A stretch of DNA of 64,000 nt from Dendrolimus kikuchii (taxonomy: Eukaryota; Arthropoda; Insecta; Lepidoptera; Lasiocampidae): contig CM034389.1 in the NCBI GenBank assembly GCA_019925095.2, positions 16,250,435 through 16,314,434 of the forward strand, read 5' to 3'. The position numbers and the translations under genes are program-made. Position 1 is the first letter of the stretch. Each line of letters begins with the position of its first letter. The notes beneath the pieces are model-generated. The model was not told the DNA's origin. It ran no database searches and was given only the letters and a program-made list of their open reading frames with translations. Positions 12,013 through 24,009 of the stretch are shown here, in pieces.

Positions 12013-13082
12013 GTAGGGGAGACCGAGGAGAGTTGTGACATAGTTGATTTCTCGGAACCTATAACCGCTAATAATGTGATAACAACTCGCATTTGTTGCT
12101 TTTGAGATGCGCTATTTAACGCAGTGCGAACCAATGGCGTATGGGAAGTTTTGACTCAATGACATTTGCATACAAAAAGTTGCAAGAAGTACATTTTTCA
12201 TAATAATTTTGATTACATATATATTGTTATGTATTATGTTTGCATCTTTATGATAATTTTTCTCGTATACTTTAGTTTTTCAAGTTTTATAACGTGGTAA
12301 TGTTTTTTAGGTTGGCATCTTATTTATTAATTATGAATTAGTATTCTGATTGGTTCACGAATTTTTGCACCTAGGCGAGTTGTGATAGCTTGTCACAACG
12401 CTCTTATTTAACCGACTTCTTTTGTAAATTAAATAGAATTGCCGCATACTTCCAATGTCAACTAGGTACATTTACTTGAAATCTAAGTATGAAAAGACAT
12501 ATTAAGTTAATTTAGATGTAACACGATGACTGACACACCTACTAAGTATGAAATAACTGCCGTAGGAAAAGAAGTTTAAGCAATAAAAAAGAAGAGTAAT
12601 AAGAAAATTATCGTTTATGACTAAGAAGAAGCAGAAAATGATTGGTTTTGCTTTTGTTACCTTGAACCCTTGGTTACGCAAATTCAAAGTCTATGATAAT
12701 TGTTTGTCAGATTAAACCTTGATTTTTAAACTGTTTTATATACAACAGGTCTCAAAGAGATGCTATACTATATTATTTGGTATATTAATGTTTTTTTATG
12801 TTAATGTGACATTTTATTTTCGTTCTTAAATGAGTGTCACAACTTACCTAAGTATTTGTTACAATTTACCTCGGTATTAGGAGGGTTGTGACACGAGGAG
12901 TAGTTTTTGTTTTTGTCTATTTTTTCAGAAACCTTAATTTTGCCATTAATTTTCATGATAATTTTTTAAAGCCTATGTATTAAGGTACATATATTTATAA
13001 AGCTCATAGATGTAGAATGTTTGTGGACTGAGATATGTTAGTTAAAGTAAAAATTGACACAACTCTCCTCGGTCTCCCCTAC
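12013..13082. mobile_element. 1.07-kb non-autonomous TIR DNA transposon
   Basis: The ends are 28-bp inverted repeats differing at one position: 12013-12040 (starting GTAGGGGAGACCGAGGAGAG) and 13055-13082. If the element proper begins GGGGAGACC, it is flanked by TA on both sides, a TA target duplication as in Tc1/mariner-like elements. The TTGTGACA motif of the ends recurs inside (GTTGTGATAG and TGTCACAAC near 12380, GTGTCACAACTTACC near 12835, GGGTTGTGACACGAGGAG near 12885), like transposase-binding subterminal repeats. No open frame encodes a transposase. Confidence 0.82.
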
Positions 13083-13909
13083 CTACCGTGTTCAAAACTT
13101 ATACATTTTGAACAAAGGCCAGGTAAAAATCACCTCAAAGAGAAGTGATTGTAGAAAGATATTAAATAAAGTAACACGTCAACCTACTCCGAAAGATGTG
13201 TGCTAAAATCGTAGCAAGTGGAGATCCATTGTCTGTACCTATTTTCATGGGAAACAGGCGTCATCGAATAACTCTTTTGTTCTAGTAGACTTATTACGTT
13301 ATCAGATAAATACTTATTGTCACTGAGAAAGAGTTTTTTTAAAGATTTTATAATGCTTTTATCATATTGTTAGTTTAACAGACAGACCTTTAAGTTTTAA
13401 TACTTGCTCCAGTATGCATTATTTAAATTGTACAATAAGGGAAATACGTATGTATTTTTTATTTCATCGGGCGAAATGTCGACTCTTGTAAACACAAACA
13501 TATTAAAATCAACCTGTATTTTGTTTTCATTCGTCTCATAATTCTATTTTCTCGCAGAAAGAATGCGCTACGTTAGGAATTTCTTTTCTTTTATATTCCT
13601 AAGGTGTACTTGTGTCTTTATTCGTACAGATTTTAAAGGACAATAAGTACAATTAAAATTAAAATTCATACAAGCCTAGCAAGTAGTTTAATCATAATTT
13701 AATTTCGACGGCATCACTGCGGGACCTTGTAACTAAATTTTTGATTATATTTTTTTTTTTTTAAATTATTAACAGTTGATTGACCCGAAAGAAAAGAGAT
13801 TTTTTTGATCTTAAATATTTAAAAAAATATAACAACTCTATTTTTCGCCTTATCTAGGTTCTTAAATATACATTTTAAAAATTAAGACCAGATTCATAGA
13901 CGGATCCTT
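13083..13909. other. AT-rich intergenic DNA
   Basis: Nothing recognised. Confidence 0.45.
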
Positions 13910-14165
13910 TATATTTTTTGTTGCTGGAGTACCTGTACCTGTTTTTGCAACATTTGCAACCCCATAAGGTTACCAATGAATTGCCACCTTTGAACGGGAC
14001 TGGAACCTAGACACTAATGGCGGAAGATAATCCAAGATTATTATGATGGTAACTCTCGTAGGTGGCAGCTATTATACTAGACGAGGAAGAACTTGACGAG
14101 CTGGCTAGGAACAGTTACGGCAGGCTACCGGCCGCAGAAAATTGTATTCTTTCTCTGTGTGTAAT
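13910..14165 (-). mobile_element. A-tailed SINE-like repeat, old copy
   Basis: GACTGGAACCTAGACACTAATGGCGGAA, CGGCAGGCTACCGGCCGCAG and AAATTGTATTCTTTCTC keep the family order, but much of the body has diverged. One of the oldest copies here. Confidence 0.55.
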
Positions 14166-15458
14166 AAAATTTTAACTCGTATATTAACTCTGTTTTTAAA
14201 CTTTAAAATACATTTACAATATTTTCTATTCCACATAACGTGACAGTTGCTGTGTGGTCGAGTACTAAATTTTTTCCGGGTAAAATCAAGAAGTCGTAGT
14301 TTACACTATAAAAAGTGTACCATAATATTGATATATACAAAGATAGAGACAAAGAAATTTAGGCCGTCGTAGTTGAGGCGAGTAACAGTTTTTGTTCTCC
14401 ACTCCTTCCAACATATAGTTTCGTAAGTTGCATTATTAGTTTTCAACTTCACGAGTTTAGCATTTTCGGTTCACTTTGGCTCGCTTAAATTAGAGGGTAC
14501 TTCTATAATATTAGGACTTATTTGATGTTTACTTGTAAGTCATTTTTGACTTTGTTACTTATCTTTTTTTATCGCAGAGTTTCGGGTATTTCGTATTTTT
14601 TACTTAGATACTTATGATTAAATATCTTTTGTGCCAATGGTAAATGATATAAGGATGTATTGTATTCTTTGTACCTACTAATGTCTCAATATCATAAATT
14701 GGGGATAGTCTTATTATTACCATATTGATAGATATATAAATGTGAAAGCGAGTTTTATTACATTTTTATTCTATTTAGTCATACAATTAAATTTAGTACA
14801 CTTAAATATTTTTAAGATGAAAGATTAACATAAAAAATAAAAGAGATTCCGCAGGGCATAAATTTTCATAGACAAATTCTTACAAGTTATAAAAAAGTTA
14901 AAACATATAAATATACTTTATGCTATTTATCGAAATAAATATGTGTAGTATCCGGAAGAAAGCAATACAAGCACTCTATCGAAAATTGTGCATGAAGGCT
15001 GCTGGCTCATACGAGGAGGTGCTCTGGCGCAATTAACTTGATTTATACGAGGCATTTACTTATTCACTGCTACGGTTTCTACGTTAGGGAAACACGCAAC
15101 TCACTTCTTGAAAATTCTCGTTCTAACTTCACCAGTAAGTCATACAATTTTCAACTCTAAAAGAACGCTACTTGAGTTCTGTCATAATTCACGTTAGTAA
15201 ATATTTAAGGCTCAAAGTTTCATTTTTTAAAACAATAGTTTCCGTGGCGCATCTTTCCCCAGGCAGGCACGTTTAAATAAATAGTTTATTTCAGAAAGGG
15301 AACTTGGATTTTGGGTTATGAATTGGATCCTAAATTGCATAAAAGCTCTGTTGTGAATATGTTAATAATTTGGTATGTAGGCTAGGCGTGCTGCTTTTAT
15401 CATGAAATTGTGAATTGAGTTACTCGATCAGAAATTATCTTGGAGGTTTAATTAATAG
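14166..15458. other. AT-rich intergenic DNA
   Basis: No gene, repeat family or structure recognised. Confidence 0.45.
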
Positions 15459-15520
15459 TGTGGCGACCGAGGGTAAAACTTTCCGGCAACGTAAGCCGGT
15501 CTGAAGACTTATAGAAAAAG

Positions 15521-15769
15521 GTAGAAGATTCTGGAATGAAAAGACAAGGACGGATACATTTTAGAAAGGGATTAACGATGAACGAAAGTTCTAGAATAGA
15601 AAGTTCGTGAAGAAATAAATAAAGACAAATAGATGTTAGAAAGGGATAGATGATAAACGAAAGTTCTGGAATAGAAGGTTCGAGAGGGAAAAGACAGAGA
15701 AAGATAGATGTTTAGAAGGGGACAGATAGTAAATAAAAGAATAACGAAATTATGGGTTCTAGAAGATTC
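15521..15769 (+). promoter_or_regulatory. four arrays of heat-shock-element pentamers in the LTR U3
   Basis: GAA and TTC triplets occur at exact 5-bp steps, the rule for HSF-binding sites. Array 1 has units starting at 15524, 15529 and 15534. Array 2 has six units at 15584, 15589, 15594, 15599, 15604 and 15609 (orders GAA,TTC,GAA,GAA,TTC,GAA). Array 3 has five at 15659, 15664, 15669, 15674 and 15679, plus an imperfect sixth. Array 4 has three at 15757, 15762 and 15767 (TTC,GAA,TTC). Array 4 ends 8 bp before the TATA box, the layout of heat-shock gene promoters. Heat response is inferred from the motif and not shown. Confidence 0.7.
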
Positions 15770-15776
15770 TTCCGGG

Positions 15777-15783
15777 TATATAA
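15777..15783 (+). promoter_or_regulatory. LTR TATA box
   Basis: TATATAAG lies just downstream of HSE array 4. A TTCAGTTC initiator-like sequence follows about 45 bp later (15823-15830). Confidence 0.65.
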
Positions 15784-16106
15784 GCAGCGTAAGGCGCGCC
15801 TACAGGGCAATTTAAACTTGAGTTCAGTTCAAGACAGCAAAGCAACAAGTGCGATGCGAAACAGTTGGAAGAGAAGTGTAATAGAAGTCAGTAACGAGTT
15901 TAGTGGTGAATTTAGTGAAAAGTTTAGTGGACAGTTCAGTGAAGGAGGAGTGTAGCGTAGTTTGAGAGAAGATTCGGAAGCGAGCTATACGCGATAAATT
16001 GGAAGGCGAGCACTGCAGTAGCAGGAGGTGGTCTACGCAGTATCAGCGACGGTATTGTGAGTGAGATATCTTATTGTTGGGACAGTGCGTCGTTAGTTGT
16101 TAAGTT

Positions 16107-16112
16107 AATAAA
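16107..16112 (+). terminator. LTR polyadenylation signal
   Basis: AATAAA lies 66 bp before the LTR 3' end, followed by a TG/T-rich stretch (GGTGTTTTCTTCC). Confidence 0.6.
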
Positions 16113-16374
16113 AGCGTTTAGTTAAAAACTGGTGTTTTCTTCCAATTCTAAGTGCGTACCCCCGCTCGCACGTAGCAATAGTAATGATTAAACCGTTTTA
16201 CGCCAATATTTTCTGTACGTAGTTTTACTTCTTAGTGTACTGTTAAATAATTACACAAATCAGTTTTTACGGTTTTGGAGCTATTCGACAAAAACAAATC
16301 GTTCTGAAACCGTCATGTCCTTATTTCCGTCTGTCCATAGTTTCATTTCACTATCAAATTTTACTTTTTTATAT

Positions 16375-16684
16375 TTTTTATTGCATGAGTTCAGCCGACA
16401 GGCTGACGGCCCACTTGATGGAAAGCAGTTACCATCGCCTATGGACATTTGCAACACCAAAAGTGCTACAAATGCGCTGCTGCTCTCTTAAGGGAGACTG
16501 GAACCTGGTCACTAATGCCGGAACACAACTCAAGGTTGTTATGGCGGCATACTCTAGACCAGGGGTGGTAGCCATCCAGTCGGGCAAATACCCTACCACC
16601 TGGCTGTGGGTTATTTTGTCGCCTCTTACGACTGGCCGCCCGGCCGCAGGAAATTGTATTCTTTCTCCGTTCCTGCACGGATAA
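16375..16684 (-). mobile_element. A-tailed SINE-like repeat, well-preserved copy
   Basis: The full unit on the minus strand runs from TTTATCCGTGCAGGAACGG to ATGCAATAAAAAAT. Long frames are open on both strands here and in sibling copies, reflecting recent origin rather than a gene. Confidence 0.8.
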
Positions 16685-18485
16685 AACTTCTTCACTTTAC
16701 TTCAGGCGTATTACCATATTTAATTTAATATGATGAAAAAGAAATTATTACGGATTCTAATTAGTTTCCTGAGGAATTTTCTTTAATGAAACATGATAGG
16801 TATACCTAGAGGTAAAAGTTTTGAGAAATCTTGACAATCTATTTTCGAAAAACCTTATTAAATTTACTCGCTTGACGGCTACATAAACCACATAGTTTAT
16901 GTAGTCGTCAAAGATGTGCTATTACACTTAGGACAAGTTTAACAACACCACCATACTCACAAGTCATGGCAATAGACGCGTGGTCATATATTTCGTTATG
17001 CCGAATAGTCAACTTTTTTATCATCTTTCTTCGAAGCTAAAGGTAAGGCTAAGCTTACTTGTCAAGAAGCTACCAGTCTAACCTGTTGGTGGGTAACACT
17101 TATATTACTAATTAATATTAATTTAAAACATCTTTTCGAACATGTTTTAATCTAAACACTATCCACGATGCATTCATCTGTTACTGTCAGTCTTTATCTG
17201 AAAGCGGCGTTTATCTAGTCTGTTATTAGGCGTCGTAGAGTCCTGACCTAACTGAGTATATAACCAGTATTAGCTACGTTTCGATGCAATTACTATCGAA
17301 CTAGCTCGTAATAGTATTTAGGTATTTCTTCTGCGTTTGGACTCGTAAATATATTATGTGCATATAGTTATCTCAAATTTAGCACATATGAAATCAATTC
17401 AAAATGGGAATATGCTAGTATATACATCATAAGAACTGCCAGAAAAAGGCTATGAAGTAGCTAGATCAACCCTTCAGTGATACACAGAGGATGTTTTAAA
17501 ACGGTGTAAGCGTGCGCCCCCAGTGAATTTGTCAAGTACCGTCGTGAAATTAACACTTGGCGAACATAAGTTAAATGCAGCCAGTGTCGCTAGCGTTATC
17601 ACACACTATTTTATCGATAAAATTACCATTTTCGTTTTTTGTCTAAAGTATCATAGACAAGCTAATGTCCCATGTTATAAAATGTGCACCAGAGATATAA
17701 GTTAATAGGCAAGTTCACAAGCTTAAAGATGCCTGAGAAATAAAATGTCAAGAAAAGGAGCTTGGCTAAGAGTTCCAGTTCATCTCTTTTATGGTGCGAG
17801 TGATGAAAGAAACCTAAGATTATTAATTTGTTAAAAGTATAAGGGCGATAAGGAATTTAAATAATTAACTGGCACCGCTGGGATGATGAATATATTTCTA
17901 AACTATGACTACGCTCTGACATATCAGAAATATATGAAAAAAGAAATGGCCAATTCCGTGTCATTCTACCCACAGTTAGGAGTTCCATAGAGTTGACAAA
18001 GTATCACTCCTTCGCCATTTGAGTAAAAAACAATGGATTATGTTTAAAGTAGTTTCAGATGAAAATGTTTATTAAGTTCTACCAAGGATCTATCACTCTG
18101 ATTTTTCTGGATACTTCACCTCATTATTCAGAAGTCAAAGGAATATGACACCTATTAGACTATATTTTATATGCTGCTACACTATCGTAATAGCGTATTA
18201 GAATATTATTTTTGGCAATTTTCATCCATATAACACATCACTTAGAAAAATGACTGCGTCATTCACAGACAGACTTTACTATTCTATAAAGGTTCTATTT
18301 TTGCAAAAATGTCTTGAGGAACTTAAAAAGGCAGAATTAGTAATTAATGGAGCATTTATTGTTTGTTTCTTATTCCTATATTATTAAACTCACGCAAATA
18401 TCGATGGTTCTTTTGATACTCGTTAATATTATTTCGTGAGCTCAGATAGGTGACAAGAGCTTATCAAATTGAAAATACTTTTGAT
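16685..18485. other. AT-rich intergenic DNA
   Basis: Besides the hairpin at 16872-16911, nothing recognised. Confidence 0.45.
16872..16911. repeat. 17-bp-stem hairpin
   Basis: TTGACGGCTACATAAAC, a 6-nt loop CACATA, then GTTTATGTAGTCGTCAA. One G:T mismatch. No partner copy seen. Confidence 0.6.
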
Positions 18486-18865
18486 ATTAAACTTCTTTAG
18501 AATCGTTGTGATTTGAAACTCGATGAAACGAAAAAGCGCCACTAAAAAGCGATAATCACCTTTATAGGACTAAGCCTGCGAGAGAATGAGATACGAGTTT
18601 TACATTGTGAAGCACAGATTACGGTCAATAAGACCGATGTTTAAACATAGGTCCAATTTGGACAGAAATAAAACTGATATAATATTTTTTAGACTAAAAC
18701 AGTGAAAAATTAAAAGTGATACTTGAGAAGTTTATTTTGAATTATAATATGTTGACGGATGTAGGCTAAGGGAATTGTATTTATATTAATAAAAGTTAGA
18801 GAAGAATTATCTGTGAGTATATTCTCTGAAGTTTCACTTCTACTGCGTGTAAACTGGACTGCACA
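18486..18865. mobile_element. MITE family 2 (GTGAAACTTC ends)
   Basis: AAACTTCTTTAGAATCGTTG, TCGATGAAACGAAAAAGCG and GAAGTTTCACTTCTAC recur in this order at 53219-53640 and 60327-60645. The ends GTGAAACTTC and GAAGTTTCAC are complementary. No coding capacity. Confidence 0.7.
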
Positions 18866-19373
18866 CACACAATTTTATTTTATTTGGACCAATTAATATC
18901 CGAAACATAAGGTTTCGTATGAATATTCTTTAAGAATTCGGGTTTGCATTTTAGTAAAATGCTAATAAAAACACCAAATTGCGTTGAGTACAGCACTAAA
19001 GCTGTTTAGGGTGTAGCAATAATTGCAGAGACATCCCGGTCTGTAGCGACGATGTTATTAAGTTGAACAGGCATTACAGCAGCTATGCACCGCCTCCGAT
19101 GCGGTAGCCGGAAATACTTCGCTACAAAATGAATTTCCAGCAAAGAAATGGAATTTCATGAAAGGGAATTAAATTTAGCTCCTTATTCTGCTTGACACGG
19201 CCGTTGTTAATTTTTGCGATATTTTTTGCATTATTATAGAACCATTTTTCATTGCATTGAAACTTGTTACTAAATATTGTATTGAATACGAATACCTACT
19301 GTTAATTTTACTAGTATTATACATAAGAACGTTTGTATTTTTTTCCCACTTAGTCAAAAATTACGCAAACGGT

Positions 19374-19604
19374 GCGGCTTCATCGGCGATAGTGTTACAG
19401 ATGTAGGCTTTTTCACGCAGATATAGCGATTGGCAATTGGTTTAATGCGTTATTTGAGATGCGACATTGTTAATGATATTAAATATTGACAGATAACATA
19501 TGTAACTAATGTGGCTACGCGTCAACGGTGCTATTTTTAACGCTGTGAATAAGACGCATCCGGCTATAGTCTAAATCTTTGGCACAAACAGATGAAGCCG
19601 TACC
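19374..19604. mobile_element. MITE family 1, compact copy
   Basis: Starts GCGGCTTCATCGGCGATAGT and ends ACAGATGAAGCCGT; about 230 bp with the conserved interior TTTAATGCGTTATTTGAGA and AATAAGACGCATCCGGC. Confidence 0.75.
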
Positions 19605-19779
19605 AAAAGAGTAAGGACATATTTGACGCACATATGTTTGGAAACGCACAAAAATCTATCACAGTTTGCATAAGTAAAGCATAAAGGAGTGAGCACCGCG
19701 TAGACTGGACAACTTCCACATGTCGCGGAAAAGTGGACCTACTCCAATCGCTAACTATCTACAGCTACATCTTTTATTA

Positions 19780-19925
19780 GAATAGAACAGAAAACACTTT
19801 ATTGTTCGCCAAAGTAAACAATTACAGAATGAATAATTTAACGGCAAAACAAAAGGCGGCCTTATCGCTTAAAGCGGTCTCTTCCAGGCAACCTGACTAA
19901 GAGGATACTTCTAACAACCTATATT
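19780..19925 (-). mobile_element. non-LTR retrotransposon 3' end (GGAAGAGACCGC type)
   Basis: The minus strand reads CCTGGAAGAGACCGCTTTAA, GCGATAAGGCCGCC, then AATAAAGTG near its end. Same 3' end as 45893-46045, 44755-44882 and both copies near 61400. Severely 5'-truncated. Confidence 0.65.
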
Positions 19926-20959
19926 TATATATAATTAAATTAAAAAGAATTAAAATAAAAAAGGAAGAATAGTACAATGTGGACAGTAAAGAGCAACGCA
20001 AGAGCAAGAATAGAAAAATAATTAATTGTATTGTAAACTAAGGTAATGATTTTTGATAGATTATATTACCAGATGTATCTATCGCCAGGCGTGATCACGC
20101 GACCTACGCATTTCAATAATTAAAGAAAAAAACTAGTCTAGTATATTTTGAGAAAATATAATGAGTAAATGTCGTAGTATGAGAATAGTCTGTCCTTTGA
20201 ACTTCCGTGGGACGTCGCTTTTGGAGTCAAACCTAATAATTCTGATAAGGTTGACAATCATTCTTGGAAAATTACTTATTAGTATGTTTGGACAGTTCTG
20301 TACTTAAAGCATGTTGTAGTTTAATTTAACTTTTAATACAAAATATAGCAGTCGCCTTTTCACGGAGTAAATGGATTGTTGAAGAAAAACACGAAGCGTA
20401 AATAAGAACATTGGGAGCGAGTTTAATAGGTGTTCTTGTTTTGCAATGGAAAGTTTTCTTATTCGATAGCAATACCTTTCTAGAGGAGTTGGAAGTTAAA
20501 AAAAAATAATACTAAATTTAATATCGATTGAAGCATAATCATTCTTGAGTTTTCTTACTGTTCATTTTATTAGCCTGCCTTAGCCACTTTGCTAAAAGCC
20601 GAACCGCTAAGGAATCATTATGTCCATTCGCCCGTTTATACGTCTGTCTTTGTATGTTACAGACATTTAGATGACGAAATTAATTTTAACTTAATTTTAC
20701 AATTGATTTATCCTTAAAACGCACTAATGACAAATAATTATACTATATATACAAATTAAAATTAAACTATAAAATTTAGTGCCAGAATTTATCTAGAATT
20801 TTACAAATCAAAAAGTAATAGAAATGACAATCACCTAGTAAAAATCTGATTCTGGAAAAATATCTGAATTCCAGATTGCTAGAAAGCCATTTATCATTCT
20901 ACAATCAATCCTATATTCAATCAAATATTAAATTTTACATTTTAGCACAGAAAAAAAAC
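19926..20959. other. AT-rich intergenic DNA
   Basis: Nothing recognised. Confidence 0.45.
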
Positions 20960-21625
20960 TTCATTTAAAAAAAACCGACTTCAAAAACTATTATAAAAAG
21001 TATAAAATAACTTAATAAAGATTTTAGAGTAAGAATTTATTTAGTTTATTAAGAAACAAAATAATATAAAATTTTCTACATCTTGAAGTCGGTGCCAAGT
21101 AAATCATAAATTTAAATATTTTGCATCATTTTGTTGTTACAACAGTGGTAATTTTTATGGTTTGTTCGGCACCGACTTCAAGATGTAGAAAATTTTATAT
21201 TATTTTGTCTTTAATAAACTAAATAAATTTTTAGTCAAAAATCTTTATTAAGTTATTTTATACTTTTTAATTTTTGCAGTCGGTTTTTTTAAACGATTTT
21301 TTTATCTGTTACTTTTTAGTGTCTAGCTATGGGTAGACCTACGAAAGGTGCCGCGCGACTTAGAAAATATAGGTCCCAAGAAACGGGAACGGAAAATTTT
21401 CATAAAAAAATATTCATAAAATGAAAACAACTGGGCCAAACTATATTAAATTTTTAGGGGACCAAATGGCAAATATTCTGCATCAAACCAAACAAGAATC
21501 ACGCAAATCGGATCATAAATCTCAGCGTAATCGGTGTACATACATAAAAAAAATACCAATCAAGTTGAGAACTTCCTCCTTTTTGAAGTCGTTAAAAATA
21601 CCATTGGACTTTCACCAATATTTTA
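20960..21625. mobile_element. composite MITE with long internal hairpin (copy B)
   Basis: The left part is a hairpin: 20970-21105 pairs with 21165-21290 (AACCGACTTC... CTTGAAGTCGGTGCC against GGCACCGACTTCAAG... GCAGTCGGTT). The right part holds GGGTAGACCTACGAAAGGTG, CACGCAAATCGGATCATAAAT and AACTTCCTCC TTTTTGAAGTCG, the reverse complement of the left part of copy A (5330-6235). The pair therefore defines one element type in opposite orientations. Confidence 0.7.
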
Positions 21626-21706
21626 TTATTTAAAACGTATATAGATCAAGTAAGTTAAACTTATCAGGACTTTGAATTTGTGATAGAGATTATTTAAATA
21701 TATGTT

Positions 21707-22018
21707 TTTTTTATTGCATGAATTCAGCAGATAGGTAGACGGCCCACCTGAGGGAAAGTGGTTGCCATCGCCTATAAACATTTACAACACGAAAGGTGAT
21801 ACAAATGCTCTGCTCTGCTCTCTAAAGGGAGACTGGAGCCTGGACACTAATACCGGAACACAACTCAAGGTTGTTATGGCGACATACTCTAGACCAGGGG
21901 TGGTAGTCATAAAGACAGGTAAATACCCTATCACCTGGCTGTGGATTATTTTGTCGACTCTTACGATAAGCCGTCCGGCCGTAGGAAATTGTATTCTTTC
22001 TCCGTTTCTGCACGGATA
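21707..22018 (-). mobile_element. A-tailed SINE-like repeat
   Basis: Complete minus-strand unit, CCGTGCAGAAACGGAGAAAG through CCGTCTACCTATCTGCTG to ATGCAATAAAAAAAA. Confidence 0.78.
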
Positions 22019-23754
22019 AACAATATGTTTGGAGTAATTAAATACCCGTGGCGTATTTCTTTACAATAACTTAAGAAAGTAATTATTTTCAGCGCCATCT
22101 GGAGACGTCAGACTTTTCCAGTACAGTGTTACATTTTTTACTGAGTGATATCATACTTAGTATGCGCCCTCCATGGTTTTATAGCAAACAAGTGAGAGAA
22201 CCGTTACACGTTTCAGTATAGTGTTAAGGAAAAACACCAATAGATGGCATAATTTTGTACCTAATTAATGTTTTCTAAAGTAAACTACTATTATTTTTAA
22301 TGTGTAGACTGATATTTTAAGATTAGGTATTATTTTTTGATTTTAACTTTATAAAGGCAGGCCTAAATCTTTATGCTCTTTTTAATGCGTCATCTTGCAA
22401 TGACTTTAACTAACAGAAAAAGTGGCCTCGAATCGCTTGTAGCCAGAGCTGGAAAATATGATAGGATTATAATTAGATTCAACATGGAACTTTTGGAAGA
22501 GTTTTATCTATATTTGTGACATCTCAGGTTGAAACATTTTGCCCGGGGTCTACATTGGCAAAGAGATTTTTTTTATGACATTTGTAAGGAACTCTTTGAG
22601 ATTATCCATCGCCAGAAAGCAGACTCGTATTGCGCGCAGCGAATAAACATTTACTTTGCCATACAGTGTGACAGATTTCTGGGTAGGAAGCGTAACCAGA
22701 AATCTGGCAGTGATCTACACATAAGCTATAACTTTAGGATTTAATTTATTTCATAATTACGCACCTAGTATTTGTTATTAAGAAACAATTTAAAAAAAGT
22801 CGATCATCACTTATTCATTTCTTTGTGTCACATAATTATGTGACATCTACATTCTAACCACACAATCATATTTTCGTAGGTTTATAATAGTCTCTAGTCC
22901 TCAAAAGGTTTGTTACATTGATGATCCTCTCGAACACAACCTTTTCACTCCACAAAGTTTTCCTTTAAAAGATGGCGTTGCTTTCTTCTAGAATAGCGTT
23001 CTGTCCGCACTAAAACGTGTTGAAGGAACAAAATGATATTTACCAAATTCAGTTGTCATTAAGCATGTCTAGATGGAGTTAGAGATTCTTATAGATTATG
23101 AAAAATTATGATCGTACAATTATTTATAACACTTTAATGTGTAATCATTCAATGCTACTTCGTCATTACTACATACTCCAAAATCTCTAACCCAGGCTGG
23201 GTAAGATATAATACCCACTTTTAAGGCAATATAACTTAAACTTTTGCCGTAAACAGTTTAATCTGGTGCTGAATACAGGCCTCCCAAAGATGCAGTACAT
23301 AAGCTAAATGACTGTTAAATGATTTCTAACGGAAGTTTTTCTTGTCGCTTCTATTGCATTTATTGAAGTGAAACTTCTATATAGACGGGGTCTTACGATT
23401 TTTTGCTCACGAAAAAGCGTCACGGCCGCGTGTTCTAATACTTACATTTTTAAACTCGTGAAATCTTTCGAATGGGATGTCCGAATTGAATAATTCAAAA
23501 AGTTATATAAAGGTATTGAAGCAGTCTTGAATATGAAATAATTTATTTTGATAAGGATGAATACCAAGATACAAATAAAGAGCCTTTTCTAGCGGCCGCA
23601 TTTTAATTAAATTTTTAAAATAAAAGAACACTTATTGTGGCATAACTATAATAATTAGACATATTTTATGCTGTCACGACACTTTTTATGAACAATGATG
23701 TGTTCTGCAAAGTTGTAGTATATTATTTTATTCTATCATCAATAGTTTTCGCAG
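22019..23754. other. AT-rich intergenic DNA
   Basis: Short phrases such as CAGCGCCATCTGG and AAAAGATGGCGTT occur, but no complete element or gene was recognised. Confidence 0.4.
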
Positions 23755-23980
23755 CGCACGCGATTTTAGGTATTTTTTACACCTTGGGTTACATTATTGG
23801 AGTTTTAGTAAGGATCCCTAATTTTAAAAAAAATATAATATAGCCTATGTCACCCAGGGATAGTGTAGCTTGCCAACAGTGAAATAATTTTTCAAATCAG
23901 TTTAGTAATTTCGGAGCCTCTTCAATGCAAACAAACAATCTAATATTTCCTCTTTATAATATTAGTATAAATATTCATAT
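23755..23980 (-). mobile_element. Helitron (Lep1-like) relic
   Basis: The minus strand starts TATACTAATATTATAAAGAG, with AACCCAAGGTGTAAAAAA inside, as in 7848-8166. The 3' end has lost the CTAGT terminus. Confidence 0.55.
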
Positions 23981-24009
23981 ATATTTATTATAAAATAATT
24001 TAGATATTT

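Larger units (their letters stand above)
15459..16177 (+). mobile_element. solo LTR (Ty3/gypsy-type size and target duplication)
   Basis: A 719-bp segment starts TGTGGCGACCGAGGG and ends CGCACGTAGCA, flanked by the same 4-bp direct repeat ATAG (15455-15458 and 16178-16181). It has LTR architecture: a U3 with three imperfect tandem units of about 60-75 bp (15521-15730), a TATA box at 15777-15783, and a polyadenylation hexamer AATAAA at 16107-16112. TG...CA ends and a 4-bp duplication fit Ty3/gypsy-type integrases. No internal gag-pol flanks it, so it is a recombination product (solo LTR). A 67-codon open frame in R/U5 (15752-15955) is coincidental. The U3 carries heat-shock-element arrays, listed separately. 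Confidence 0.78.

Noticed and set aside
15752..15955. 67-codon gene downstream of a TATA box
   Set aside because: It lies inside R/U5 of the solo LTR, has no family motif, and its Ser/Gly/Phe repeats come from short tandem duplications (AGTTTAGTG units).
15459..16177. Promoter and 5' UTR of a host heat-shock gene instead of an LTR
   Set aside because: TG...CA ends, exact 4-bp flanking duplication and an internal AATAAA fit an LTR, and no chaperone coding sequence follows. Not fully excluded.
16385..16684. A conserved 70-110 residue protein family (LDGYHPWSRVCRHNNLELC and opposite-strand frames)
   Set aside because: The frames coincide with the A-tailed repeat in every copy, are open on both strands and lack consistent ends; better explained by recent repeat copies.
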